From positions 124,001-188,000 of the forward strand of contig NZ_JADOEL010000001.1 of NCBI RefSeq assembly GCF_015645465.1: a stretch of 64,000 nt of DNA. The letters are read 5' to 3'. This stretch comes from Herminiimonas contaminans. Its GTDB lineage: Bacteria > Pseudomonadota > Gammaproteobacteria > Burkholderiales > Burkholderiaceae_D. Shown piece after piece: positions 44,679 through 55,014 of the stretch. The position numbers were made by a program, and so were the translations under genes. The notes under the pieces were generated by a model, which saw only the letters and a program-made list of their open reading frames with translations, was not told where the DNA came from and did no database searches. Each line of letters begins with the position of its first letter. The stretch's first letter is position 1.

Positions 44679-45058
44679 TGGATATCAACCACGCCCCTAC
44701 CCTGCAAGAAGTCGAGCTGGCCTTCGATGCCTACGAACAGGCTTTAGTCGGTAACGATGTCGCCAAACTCGACGAACTGTTCTGGAACAACGACGCCACG
44801 CTGCGTTATGGCGCAACGGAAAACCTGGTCGGCTACGATGCCATCCGTGACTTCCGTTCGCAACGTCCGGCCGCCAACCTGGCACGCACGGTCACCAGCC
44901 GACATGTCACCACCTTCGGTACAGACTGCGCAGTCGCCAACATCACCTTCAGCAAAAATGGTGATACACGCATAGGTCGGCAAACCCAGACCTGGGTGAG
45001 ATTCCCGGATGGCTGGCATGTTGTCGCTGCCCACGTGAGCTGGATGGACGTCAAATGA
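44675..45058 (+). CDS. AtzH/HpxZ-like (DUF3225) protein
   Basis: 127 residues, NTF2-like fold. It closely follows HpxZ/AtzH proteins: ALVGNDVAKLDELFW, RYGATENLVGYDAIRDFRSQRP, ARTVTSRHVTTFG and GRQTQTWVRFPDGWHVVAAHVSWM. AtzH is reported to act on 1,3-dicarboxyurea in cyanurate degradation, and HpxZ lies in oxalurate/purine catabolic clusters. ATG overlaps the amidohydrolase stop (ATGA). Its reaction here is unknown. Confidence 0.87.
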   Translation: MMDINHAPTLQEVELAFDAYEQALVGNDVAKLDELFWNNDATLRYGATENLVGYDAIRDFRSQRPAANLARTVTSRHVTTFGTDCAVANITFSKNGDTRIGRQTQTWVRFPDGWHVVAAHVSWMDVK

Positions 45059-46263
45059 ACATCCCGCTCATGAGTCAGCTACAACCGGATACCGGCGGTG
45101 CCTTCCTGACGGAGGCCTATGGCTATGCATTACAGGCGCATCGTCCAGTCAGCAATAATCTGGAAGGCATACGCTTTGCCGTCAAGGATGTATTCGACAT
45201 CGCAGGTACGCGCACCGGTGCAGGTAATCCGGTCTGGTTCTCCGACCATGAGGTTGCACATAAACATGCAACCGCAGTCGAACGCCTATTGTCCGGCGGT
45301 GCCACCTTCGTCGGTAAAACACTAACCGACGAACTCACCTACAGCCTCGCCGGTATCAATGTGCACTACGGCGTGCCACGCAACCCGGCCAGCCCGGATC
45401 GCCTACCCGGAGGTTCGTCCTCCGGCTCAGTCGCCGCAGTTGCAGCTGGCCTGGCCGATGTCGCACTAGGTACCGATTGCGGTGGCTCGGTGCGGCTACC
45501 GGCAAGCTACTGCGGGGTGTGGGGCATGCGACCTACACATGGCCGACTATCCGGACATGGTTGCCTGGTGCTGGCGCATAGCTTTGATACAGTCGGCTGG
45601 TTCGCCCGTAATCTGCAACACCTGGAGCAAACTTTCTGCGCATTGGCGCATGCAGAAACCACCGACACGGAACCAGTCTTCCTCGCACTCAACGATACTG
45701 TCATCAACAATCTGCTAGACCCAGCCGTGCTGCAGGCTTTCAATGAGTTGAAAAGCGAGCAGGCAGATTTTGTGCCGGTAACGAGCGCGCTGGAACTGAG
45801 TAACTGGGCTGCCGCCTTCCGTACCTTGCAAGCGTCGGAAGCATGGATGGAACACGGCGTCTGGGTATCACGCCACTCAGATGAGCTGGGCGAAGATATC
45901 CGTCGCCGCTTCGACATTGCTTCCGGCGTCACTGCCGGGCAAGTCCGTAGCGCGCAACAAATCAGGGTAGCCGCCATCCGTGCGCTGAATCACATCCTCG
46001 ATGACCAGCATAAAGTCATCGTCATCCCGACCGTACCGACACCTGCGCCACTACTCGCCGCCGATGCTGCTGCAGTCGACGATATACGCATGCGCTCGCA
46101 GCAACTGCTATGCATCGCGGGGCTGGCCGGCTTGCCGCAACTCAGCATGCCGTGGATACAGGTCAACGGCGCACCGGTAGGACTATCCATCATCGGTGGC
46201 CGTGGTTGCGATGAAATCGTTCTGCATGCAGCGCAACAGTTACAGGCTCGTATTGCAAGTTGA
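45055..46263 (+). CDS. Amidase-signature hydrolase, AMI1-like
   Basis: 402 residues with the complete Ser-cisSer-Lys triad: Lys44 (RFAVKDVFDIAG), Ser121 (PGGSSSGSVAA) and Ser145 (GTDCGGSVRLPA). The blocks GVPRNPASPDRLPGGSSSGS and SFDTVGWFARN strongly recall the short (about 425-residue) amidases such as plant AMI1 (indole-3-acetamide hydrolase). Cleaves a linear amide, with ammonia release likely. ATG overlaps the stop of the AtzH-like gene. Distinct from AtzE/HpxY, which are about 460 residues and need a small AtzG/HpxX subunit; none is seen here. Confidence 0.9.
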   Translation: MNIPLMSQLQPDTGGAFLTEAYGYALQAHRPVSNNLEGIRFAVKDVFDIAGTRTGAGNPVWFSDHEVAHKHATAVERLLSGGATFVGKTLTDELTYSLAGINVHYGVPRNPASPDRLPGGSSSGSVAAVAAGLADVALGTDCGGSVRLPASYCGVWGMRPTHGRLSGHGCLVLAHSFDTVGWFARNLQHLEQTFCALAHAETTDTEPVFLALNDTVINNLLDPAVLQAFNELKSEQADFVPVTSALELSNWAAAFRTLQASEAWMEHGVWVSRHSDELGEDIRRRFDIASGVTAGQVRSAQQIRVAAIRALNHILDDQHKVIVIPTVPTPAPLLAADAAAVDDIRMRSQQLLCIAGLAGLPQLSMPWIQVNGAPVGLSIIGGRGCDEIVLHAAQQLQARIAS

Positions 46264-46298
46264 ACCTATTACGAATTGAACCCTCACGGAGAACAGCC

Positions 46299-47414
46299 AT
46301 GACTACCAGCAAGTTCGATGAAGAAATCGCACAAATAGCCAGCCGCTACGACGGCATCCGCTGGACCGATGTGCAGCTGCGTACACAGGCATTGCCTGAA
46401 CTTTCAGCCGATGTACTGCTGCATGCTGGCCCGCCGTTGACAGGTGTACTACCCGCACCGATCCGGCAGGCGGCGATTGAAGCCATACTGTTCGAAGGGC
46501 TAGCTGACGATCATGGTGCCGCAGCAGAACTGCTGTCACAAGGCAAGGTCAGGCTGTTACCGGCACAGGATCACGGCCTGGTCACGCCATTGGCACAAGT
46601 GGTCTCAGCCTCCATGCCGCTATTCGTCGTCAGCAGCAATGACAGCGCACGCTATGCACCACTGGTCGAAGGACCAGCGCCTGCACTGCGCTTCGGCAAG
46701 CCGGTAGCCAGTACGCGTGCGCAACTACAACTGCTGTCGCAATTCGGCATGCATGTATTAAAGCCAGTCGTGCAAGCGCATCCACCCGCGCTGTCGCAAG
46801 CTATCCACTACGCCTTGCAAGGCGGCGAAGAATGTCATGCACTTACTGCACGTGCCAATGCGGCACTGGCAGCACAACTAGATGCGCTGCATGCGCGTGA
46901 CCGACAAGTCATACTCGCCAACCCCGGCTTCGTACTGCCGCTGCTGATGGCGGCGTGCTCGCTACGTCTTGAACAAACCGGTCACATCGTCGCCGCCGGT
47001 GGCAACGGCCTCGCCTTCGGTTATCGCTTGCGTGATACATCAACCTGGCAAACCATACCCGCTACCCCACCACAAGGCACACGCTTTGCCGGACATGAGC
47101 TCACGGCAGCATTGGGAGCGATAGGCGACAGCGCCGTCATCGACTTCTCTGGACTGGGCGCGCAAGCGCTGGCTTACGTGCCCAGCCTGGCGCGGGATTG
47201 GGCGCAGTACCTGCCGGAAGATTTGCACATGCACAGATCACAAGTCGTGAACGCGCGCAGCGGCATCGTCGATTTGAAAAGCATACTGAGCAATGACTGC
47301 GCGCCCATGGTCAATCTGGCGATACTGGATCACGCAGCGGAAGCGGGCTTGATAGGACGAGGGGTGTTTGAGGTGTCTACGGAGTTATTTGCGGATCCGA
47401 GTGCATCGATTTAG
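46299..47414 (+). CDS. DUF1116 (YlbE/AllG-like) protein
   Basis: 371 residues. Matches DUF1116 in order: LLHAGPPLTGVLPAPIRQAAIEAILFEG, LLPAQDHGLVTPLAQVVSASMPLFVV, LQGGEECHALTARA, GDSAVIDFSGLGAQAL and the end GLIGRGVFEVSTELF. AllG, a member, is a subunit of oxamate carbamoyltransferase in allantoin fermentation; its AllF and AllH partners are not present here. ATG 46299 has GGAG upstream and is preferred over 46260, which lies in the amidase stop overlap. Last gene of the rightward operon; the reaction is unknown and may concern oxamate/carbamoyl chemistry. Confidence 0.8.
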   Translation: MTTSKFDEEIAQIASRYDGIRWTDVQLRTQALPELSADVLLHAGPPLTGVLPAPIRQAAIEAILFEGLADDHGAAAELLSQGKVRLLPAQDHGLVTPLAQVVSASMPLFVVSSNDSARYAPLVEGPAPALRFGKPVASTRAQLQLLSQFGMHVLKPVVQAHPPALSQAIHYALQGGEECHALTARANAALAAQLDALHARDRQVILANPGFVLPLLMAACSLRLEQTGHIVAAGGNGLAFGYRLRDTSTWQTIPATPPQGTRFAGHELTAALGAIGDSAVIDFSGLGAQALAYVPSLARDWAQYLPEDLHMHRSQVVNARSGIVDLKSILSNDCAPMVNLAILDHAAEAGLIGRGVFEVSTELFADPSASI

Positions 47415-47454
47415 ATGTCCTCTACACAAATTACGAGATTTGTAAGAACCTACA

Positions 47455-48039
47455 TTAAAAAGGATTCATGACACCTTTAGCGCCCTGCGCAAAGTGGCCC
47501 ATAGCATCTTCAAATGCCCATATCTCAGGTTTGTACTCGCCGCCAGGACCGCCACGTGGTACCTGAACGCTGGTTTTTTTCATCCAGCGTTTTAGCACCT
47601 TCCAATATTTTTCTGTGGCCGGGTTTGCCGGAAATCCTATTATGCGATAGCGATTTCCAATCCATCCAAAGCTACTCATGGGAATGTAATGAGTACCATC
47701 CTTGGCTAGTTGCTCCCGTCGCACTTCAAGACTGAATACGCCAGGATGGCCAGGACCAAAGTACGGCACCGAAGGATCCCTTGTGGCATATGTTGCGGTC
47801 CATCCTTCAAACGGATCCTCAATCTCTCCATACGGTTCACCCATACGCGCCAAAGGTAATGCACCGCTAGGTACGTGCCAAAGCCAATGTTTTCCTGGCT
47901 CAAGAGTCTCGACACTGTTTACTGCAATCCATTGATTTGTACCGTTCGAAACAATGAATGCAATCTCCTCAGAACCGTTCAGGTACTCTACGAGCTGGGC
48001 AATATCCTTCTTCGTTGCGTACATAGGTATCCAAGACAT
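47455..48039 (-). CDS. Hypothetical protein, 194 residues
   Basis: Not recognised. A soluble, Trp/Gly/Pro-rich protein beginning MSWIPMYATKKDIAQLVEYLN, with segments GKHWLWHVPSGALPL, GPGHPGVFSLEVRRE, SSFGWIGNRYRIIG and PATEKYWKVLKRWMKK. No signal peptide or membrane helix. Convergent with the DUF1116 gene, 40 bases away. Codon use is AT-richer than the catabolic operon, suggesting an orphan or acquired gene. Confidence 0.65.
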   Translation of the reverse strand: MSWIPMYATKKDIAQLVEYLNGSEEIAFIVSNGTNQWIAVNSVETLEPGKHWLWHVPSGALPLARMGEPYGEIEDPFEGWTATYATRDPSVPYFGPGHPGVFSLEVRREQLAKDGTHYIPMSSFGWIGNRYRIIGFPANPATEKYWKVLKRWMKKTSVQVPRGGPGGEYKPEIWAFEDAMGHFAQGAKGVMNPF

Positions 48040-48157
48040 ACGGCACTTCCTTCAAGGTCTATAATTTATCTGAACGAGAAATCCACAATCTGCCAATGTC
48101 TACCATGTTCAAAGTGCTTACGCATTCGAGCACATATATTTTAAGCGATTACCTAGA

Positions 48158-48394
48158 CTAAAAATCTCTCTTAGCAACGCACACAAGTACCTCGAAATCC
48201 TCCGCAATTTGTTCATAAGGATTTCCGATGTAACCACATCGATCATTTGCAATGACCGCGTCCTGACGTAATTTGTCCAAACGGATAATAAAACTCTCTG
48301 GAGTGCCTGACACAGGGCCAACTATCTCAGACAACCGCTCAGTTCTTTCCGGATGCAATACTTGCAGTGCCCTCCAAATACTAATTGCGTCCAT
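48158..48394 (-). CDS. Small hypothetical protein, 78 residues
   Basis: Not recognised. A soluble acidic protein starting MDAISIWRALQVLHPERTERLSEIVG, ending FEVLVCVAKRDF. ATG 48394 has AAGG about eight bases before it; a GTG at 48415 adds seven residues. Balanced composition argues for a real gene, but without homology the call is tentative. Confidence 0.45.
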   Translation of the reverse strand: MDAISIWRALQVLHPERTERLSEIVGPVSGTPESFIIRLDKLRQDAVIANDRCGYIGNPYEQIAEDFEVLVCVAKRDF

Positions 48395-48489
48395 ATCCAA
48401 CCTTAGTGGTAACACCTCGCGAAGTGAATAGAAAAAGCATCTAAGTTAAACCTGGAATCAAGCAATTGAAAAAACGATGTTAGCAATAT

Positions 48490-50151
48490 TTAAGGACAAG
48501 TCGTACCGTCCACCATATGAACAGCACCAATTGGCGTGGCGACCGGAATATCGCATGCTCCATTCAGAATGACGTTGCCCGTCGAGTTAGGCAACACAGT
48601 AAGAGCAGATCCTGTAGTGTCCGCCAGCAGAACGGCAAAACTATGTGCGGGGCTTGAACCCTGGGCAGACAGGCGATTATTAAATATTTGCACACTCGAA
48701 TCGAGTACAACGAGCGCCGCTGCGTTGGAATTCTGGTTATATGCGCTCACTGAGTTGTTACCGATGATAACGTTGGTCGAATTCTCAACTCCCAGCGCCG
48801 TAGAACTACTGCCCACTGAATTATTTAATGCTAGCGATACCGTGTTATCCAGAATACGTACATTGCTTACACCTATGGTATTGATGCCTCGATAGTTCAC
48901 CCCGCTTCCGGCGACATCGGTGGAAACTATGTTCATGCCGCTGATGGTGCTGTTGTTAGCCATAGCAACAGTCGCCCTGGTGCCGGCGCCAAAGGAAGCA
49001 AACGATGAGTTAATGGTTGCGCCAGGCAATGACGTAGTGACGGTCCTTCCACTTGCGGTAACGACATCCAGCGAGCCTTTACCTATCAGTGTCTGGCCAT
49101 TCTGGAGCACTGTAGAAGCAGTGGTATTGAATGTGCCCGCCAACACTACTGTGCTATTGCTACCCGCAGCCGCCACTTCACCGGGAAGAGATGCACCAGT
49201 GGTCGTTTCGCTGGAAAGAGCAACTATCGTCTGCCCGCCAGCCGTCGTAGACGCTTTTTCAGACGCAATTTGTCGCGTACTGACCTGGCTGACGATATCC
49301 ACATCGCGCACAACCGGCGCAGTCATACGGCGCTCCTGCGCCTTCATCCGTTGCGCAGAGGAAGCAGCGCTCCCCAATGGGATGCGCAAGCGCAGTGCAA
49401 CGAAACTCTGACTGCCGCGAGCATTATCGTCCTGGTACTCCGCACCTATGGTTAACTGCGCGCCCTTCCACGTATTGCTGAAGTCAGCCATCACATACTC
49501 GGCTCGCACACGGGTGCCTTGTACCTTGATCCCGTCATCGGAAAATCGATAGCCCGCGAGGTAAGCTCTCACCTGTCGCGTATCTTCTTCGTCGAAGATA
49601 GGCAGACGCCATCCGGCCTCCACATCAAAGCCAGGTAGTGCGCGCTCTTCCTGCACCGTACTGGTTACAAAGAGAGAACCACCAGACACCGATCCTGTGT
49701 TAACACTGGATAAGGTGGTGCTTTTCTTACCAAAGGGCTGATAGACATTAGCGCGCCAATCGAACTGAGACCCGAGTGCCTCAAAACCTAATGTCGCCTG
49801 ATCGTAGGAATTGTTATAAGTAGTTCTGCGCCTATCGACAAAGCCATACGCACCAAGATTCCATCCGGTCTCCAGCATATGACGCATACCACCGCCCAGG
49901 CTTCCTTCAAAATCGCCACCATTCGCCAGACGCGCACGAACGTTCGCAAAATAAAGTGAGCGCGCATCTTGTACTACAGGGATAAAGAGATTCGCTTCGC
50001 CGATGTCACGCTTGGATCCGACTTTGCCTTCCAGGTCGAGATAAGTACTCCATTTCTCTTGCCCGGCATTCTGCGCGTATGCTCCGGTACCGACGCAAGC
50101 GGAAAATACGGATACAGCAATCCTAAGCTTGTTGGATTTCAAGCGACTCAT
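48490..50151 (-). CDS. Inverse-autotransporter-like outer-membrane protein with beta-helix passenger
   Basis: 553 residues. A signal peptide ends at AYA (1-26). Residues about 35-265 follow the inverse-autotransporter beta-barrel (GSKRDIGEANLFIPVVQD, GGGMRHMLETGWNLGAYGFVDRR, LPGFDVEAGWRLPIF, FVALRLRIPLG). A polar linker leads to residues 335-515, which look like a right-handed beta-helix (ISGMNIVSTDVAG, VRILDNTVSLALNN, VIIGNNSVSAYN, VQIFNNRLSAQG). Intimin/invasin-type proteins usually carry Ig-like repeats instead. No LysM domain is seen. Probably surface exposed; the role, perhaps adhesion, is inference. Confidence 0.78.
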   Translation of the reverse strand: MSRLKSNKLRIAVSVFSACVGTGAYAQNAGQEKWSTYLDLEGKVGSKRDIGEANLFIPVVQDARSLYFANVRARLANGGDFEGSLGGGMRHMLETGWNLGAYGFVDRRRTTYNNSYDQATLGFEALGSQFDWRANVYQPFGKKSTTLSSVNTGSVSGGSLFVTSTVQEERALPGFDVEAGWRLPIFDEEDTRQVRAYLAGYRFSDDGIKVQGTRVRAEYVMADFSNTWKGAQLTIGAEYQDDNARGSQSFVALRLRIPLGSAASSAQRMKAQERRMTAPVVRDVDIVSQVSTRQIASEKASTTAGGQTIVALSSETTTGASLPGEVAAAGSNSTVVLAGTFNTTASTVLQNGQTLIGKGSLDVVTASGRTVTTSLPGATINSSFASFGAGTRATVAMANNSTISGMNIVSTDVAGSGVNYRGINTIGVSNVRILDNTVSLALNNSVGSSSTALGVENSTNVIIGNNSVSAYNQNSNAAALVVLDSSVQIFNNRLSAQGSSPAHSFAVLLADTTGSALTVLPNSTGNVILNGACDIPVATPIGAVHMVDGTTCP

Positions 50152-50411
50152 TACTACTCCCTGTAGCGTTTGTTATTTTTTCTAATGGCATTTTACAAAC
50201 AGGCGCAAGAAGTGCAACAAGCTTGTTGTAGCGTGTTGTTTTGAGAAACCAGGGATCATTAATCACGAAATATTTGCTACTGATTTCGACCGGAAAATTG
50301 TCTTTTATATATTGAATGAGCTTCTAGCTAAATTGACCATTTGCACCATGCCTATCTATATAGAGATAAATGGATTTCGGTACTGTCTCCTCAATATTCC
50401 TTTACTGATCA

Positions 50412-50439
50412 CTTGAATTATCCAACAAGCATCCATATA
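50412..50439 (+). promoter_or_regulatory. Candidate sigma-32 heat-shock promoter of groESL
   Basis: CTTGAA (50412-50417) and ATCCATATA (50431-50439) with a 13-base spacer fit the CTTGAA / CCCCATNTA pattern. It sits immediately before CIRCE, so repressor binding would overlap the start site. Confidence 0.55.
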
Positions 50440-50440
50440 C

Positions 50441-50467
50441 TTAGCACTCGCCGGGCGAGAGTGCTAA
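50441..50467 (+). promoter_or_regulatory. CIRCE element (HrcA operator)
   Basis: TTAGCACTC-N9-GAGTGCTAA, a perfect match to the CIRCE consensus, 112 bases before the groES start. HrcA repression of groESL follows from established knowledge. Confidence 0.97.
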
Positions 50468-50578
50468 CAACTTTTCCCGTACGACCAACTTTCTAGTGCG
50501 GCATGTATGCACTGTAAAGCTAGCTTTGCAGCTTGATGCCGCAAATCACCATAACCTATTGAAAACTAAGGAGTTTGT

Positions 50579-50869
50579 ATGAACCTTCGTCCTTTGCACG
50601 ATCGCGTCATCGTCAAGCGCCTCGACCAGGAAACAAAAACTGCGTCTGGCCTCATCATTCCTGAAGCAGCAGCTGAAAAGCCTGATCAAGGTGAAATTCT
50701 GGCAATCGGCAACGGCAAAATCCTCGAAGACGGCAAAGTACGCCCACTCGACGTTAAGGTCGGCGACCGCGTTTTGTTCGGCAAATATGCTGGCCAAACC
50801 GTCAAAGTTGATGGCAACGAAGTTCTCGTGATGCGCGAAGAAGACATCATGGCAATCGTACAAAAGTGA
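50579..50869 (+). CDS. groES: Co-chaperonin GroES
   Basis: A 96-residue co-chaperonin. Mobile loop [19 protein letters not shown] and the ending [13 protein letters not shown] are typical. It caps GroEL, whose gene follows after 107 bases. Preceded by AAGGAG and, further upstream, CIRCE and a heat-shock promoter. Confidence 0.98.
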
Positions 50870-50960
50870 TCCTGTTTCTCGAGCGTGGCGGCCGTGCCGC
50901 AGAGCTCGAAACGGTTTCATTCCTAGTCGGAATTCAGTGATTCAGTCACTCAACGAATAA

Positions 50961-52622
<1,662 letters not shown>

Positions 52623-52686
52623 TTGCCGACCTGCTTTCGGTATCGTGCTGCACGATGCCGAAGCACCATGCGTTTATCTGCACATC

Positions 52687-52722
52687 AAAAAGCCCGCAAG
52701 GTTTATGCCTTGCGGGCTTTTT
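52687..52722. terminator. Bidirectional terminator after groEL
   Basis: AAAAAGCCCGCAAGG and CCTTGCGGGCTTTTT around a six-base loop. Serves groEL rightward and ylqF leftward. Confidence 0.95.
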
Positions 52723-52744
52723 GTTTGTACTGCTATGTTTGCGC

Positions 52745-53656
52745 TTACTCTTCTTCATCCACTTCATCTTCCACATCGCTCAACGATGGCGGTGGTTTAT
52801 AGCTGGCGAGCAAGGCTATACGGCTCTCCGGAGTCTCCAGGCTGACGCGACCAATTGCGCCGACGCGGTAATCCTGCAGGAAAGTGTGCGCCGCTTTCTC
52901 CAGATCCAGCTCCCCACCCTTGATACGGAAACCACGACGCAAGGCCACACCTTCAATCACGCTGACGCCGTCCATACCTTCGGTCGGAAAACCGTAACGA
53001 GCTGTCAACAACTGTGGATAGTGCATCAGGATTACATCGGCGAGGAAAGTCGCCACTTCTTCTTCAATCAAGGCATTGCTACCGATCGCATGGCTGGCTG
53101 CCAGCATCAGGCCATCGCTAGGATGCTCGATCTTCGGCCACATCATGCCCGGGGTATCGGTCAGCACCATATTGTTGCCGAGATACAGGCGCTGCTGCGT
53201 CTTGGTCACCGCCGGTTCGTCGCCGACCTTGGCCACGCGCTTCTTCAGCAGTGCATTCATCAGCGTCGATTTACCGACGTTAGGGATGCCCATGATCATG
53301 ATACGCAAAGGCTTGAGCGGCGTGCCACGATGCGGCGCAATCTTCAGACACAGGCTGGGAATCTTGGCCACGTCGGACGGCTTCTTGCAGCTGAGAGCGA
53401 CCGCGTGCACATTCTTTTGGTTGTTATAAAAATCCAGCCATTTCTTGGTCGCGACCGGATCGGCCAGGTCGCTCTTGTTCAATATCTTTAAGCAAGGACG
53501 CTGGCGGAAGGTGCGCAGCTCTTCGATCATCGGATTACGGCTGGCCTGCGGTACGCGCGCGTCCAGCACCTCGATGATCATGTCGGTCTTTTCCATGGCT
53601 TCCGCCGCCTTCTTGCGGGCGGCGTTCATGTGACCTGGGTACCATTGTATGGACAT
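52745..53656 (-). CDS. ylqF: Ribosome biogenesis GTPase YlqF/RbgA
   Basis: 303 residues. Circularly permuted GTPase: the G4 motif LNKSDLAD precedes G1 GIPNVGKSTLMNALL and G3 DTPGMMWP. Start IQWYPGHMNAARK matches the family. Assists 50S subunit assembly. The last residues are Asp/Glu-rich (DVEDEVDEEE). Confidence 0.94.
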   Translation of the reverse strand: MSIQWYPGHMNAARKKAAEAMEKTDMIIEVLDARVPQASRNPMIEELRTFRQRPCLKILNKSDLADPVATKKWLDFYNNQKNVHAVALSCKKPSDVAKIPSLCLKIAPHRGTPLKPLRIMIMGIPNVGKSTLMNALLKKRVAKVGDEPAVTKTQQRLYLGNNMVLTDTPGMMWPKIEHPSDGLMLAASHAIGSNALIEEEVATFLADVILMHYPQLLTARYGFPTEGMDGVSVIEGVALRRGFRIKGGELDLEKAAHTFLQDYRVGAIGRVSLETPESRIALLASYKPPPSLSDVEDEVDEEE

Positions 53657-53988
53657 GCGTGACTTTATCTGAGGGAAGCAAGCCGCTATTTTACCTGCTC
53701 ACAGCCCCCTCAACGGCTGGGCAGACCGGGTTTCGTCATATTCCACGCATTAAATGGGTGAAATTGTCATACGCGCGTCATATCCGGCATGCACACTGGC
53801 ATCCGCTAGCGCTAACGGGGACCGGCGCAAATAAAGGCCCCGACCAATTCCCGAGTAATGTTGCCAGCCCTATCCGACCTTGCAAGAAACGCACCTCTCG
53901 TGCACCTTCTTGGCCCGTCAGCCGACTTATTGCGCGGCCTGACCTGCCACGTGAAGAAATCACCTCACATCCAGCCCCCCCCCTATAA
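53657..53988. other. Divergent promoter interval with a C9 tract
   Basis: 332 bases between ylqF and zntB without a convincing gene. A run of nine C (53975-53983) ends five bases before the zntB ATG, in the place normally held by the Shine-Dalgarno. Confidence 0.6.
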
Positions 53989-55014
53989 ATGATGACAGGC
54001 GTTACTGGTTTCAGCTATGGCTCGGATCCATCCGGTCTGATTTGGGGTTTCCGCTTCAAGCCAGGCGTGACAGCGAGCCGTATCAACTCGGTCCAAGCCG
54101 CTGAATGGCTGCTGGGTGTACAAGAGCACGATCCGGCCGAATTCATCTGGCTGCACTTCAACCTGAGCAATACCGCCAGCGAAAAGTGGATGCATGAGCA
54201 TGCGCAAGTCGCCGATGAGTTCAACGAAGCTTTGCATGATGGTTCACGCTCAACCCGGATTGAGCAGGCCGACAACACCCTGATTGCAGTCGTCAATGAT
54301 GTGCTGCACAGCTTCTCTTTTGAATCAGCCGATATCGCGACCTTGTGGCTGAACGTCACGCAGAATGTCGTCATCAGTGCCCGCCGCACGCCATTGAAAT
54401 CTATCGAACGCCTGCGCCAGGCAGTCGAACACGGCGACCAGATACAGTCCTCGGTCGAATTGCTGGTGCATCTGCTGCGCGATCAGGCTGATGTGCTGGT
54501 CAAGATCGTGCGCGATGCCGTCGCACGGGTCGACAAAGTAGAAGACACCCTGCTCTCCGGCAGAGTGAATAAACAACGCACCGACCTCGGCGCATTGCGC
54601 CGTATCCTGGTACGCCTGCAACGCTTGCTGGCACCGGAACCGGCCGCCCTGTTCCGCTTGCTGCAAAAGCCACCAACCTGGGTCGCCGAACTGGCAGCAC
54701 AAGAGTTACGCCAATCTACCGAGGAATTTACTGTGGTCCTGAGCGATATGAGTTCGCTACAGGAACGCATCAAATTGCTGCAGGAAGAAATCGCAGCCCA
54801 GGTCAACGAAGAAAACAACCGCAGCCTTTACGTATTGACCATCGTGACCGTGCTGGCGCTGCCTATCAATATCATTACCGGCTTGCTCGGCATGAACGTA
54901 GGCGGCATCCCCTTTGCCGAGCACAGCTATGGCTTCTGGATAGTGGCTGGCATAGTCCCCACCTGTACCGCCATCGTCGGCTGGCTGGTGATACGCAAAC
55001 AGAAGCAGGATTAA
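53989..55014 (+). CDS. zntB: Zinc transporter ZntB (CorA family)
   Basis: 341 residues. Cytosolic funnel domain, then two membrane helices at the C-terminus; the pore-mouth motif is GMNVGGIP, the ZntB/CorA signature. Long helices (SVELLVHLLRDQADVLVKIV) line the inner pore. Family members move Zn2+ or other divalent ions across the inner membrane. The ribosome site is missing: a C9 tract lies there. ATG 53992 is an equal alternative. Confidence 0.92.
   Translation: MMTGVTGFSYGSDPSGLIWGFRFKPGVTASRINSVQAAEWLLGVQEHDPAEFIWLHFNLSNTASEKWMHEHAQVADEFNEALHDGSRSTRIEQADNTLIAVVNDVLHSFSFESADIATLWLNVTQNVVISARRTPLKSIERLRQAVEHGDQIQSSVELLVHLLRDQADVLVKIVRDAVARVDKVEDTLLSGRVNKQRTDLGALRRILVRLQRLLAPEPAALFRLLQKPPTWVAELAAQELRQSTEEFTVVLSDMSSLQERIKLLQEEIAAQVNEENNRSLYVLTIVTVLALPINIITGLLGMNVGGIPFAEHSYGFWIVAGIVPTCTAIVGWLVIRKQKQD

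Noticed and set aside
53659-53988. Rightward 109-residue frame before zntB
   Set aside because: Begins next to the ylqF promoter, has no ribosome site, and Pro/Arg/His-rich composition without any family.
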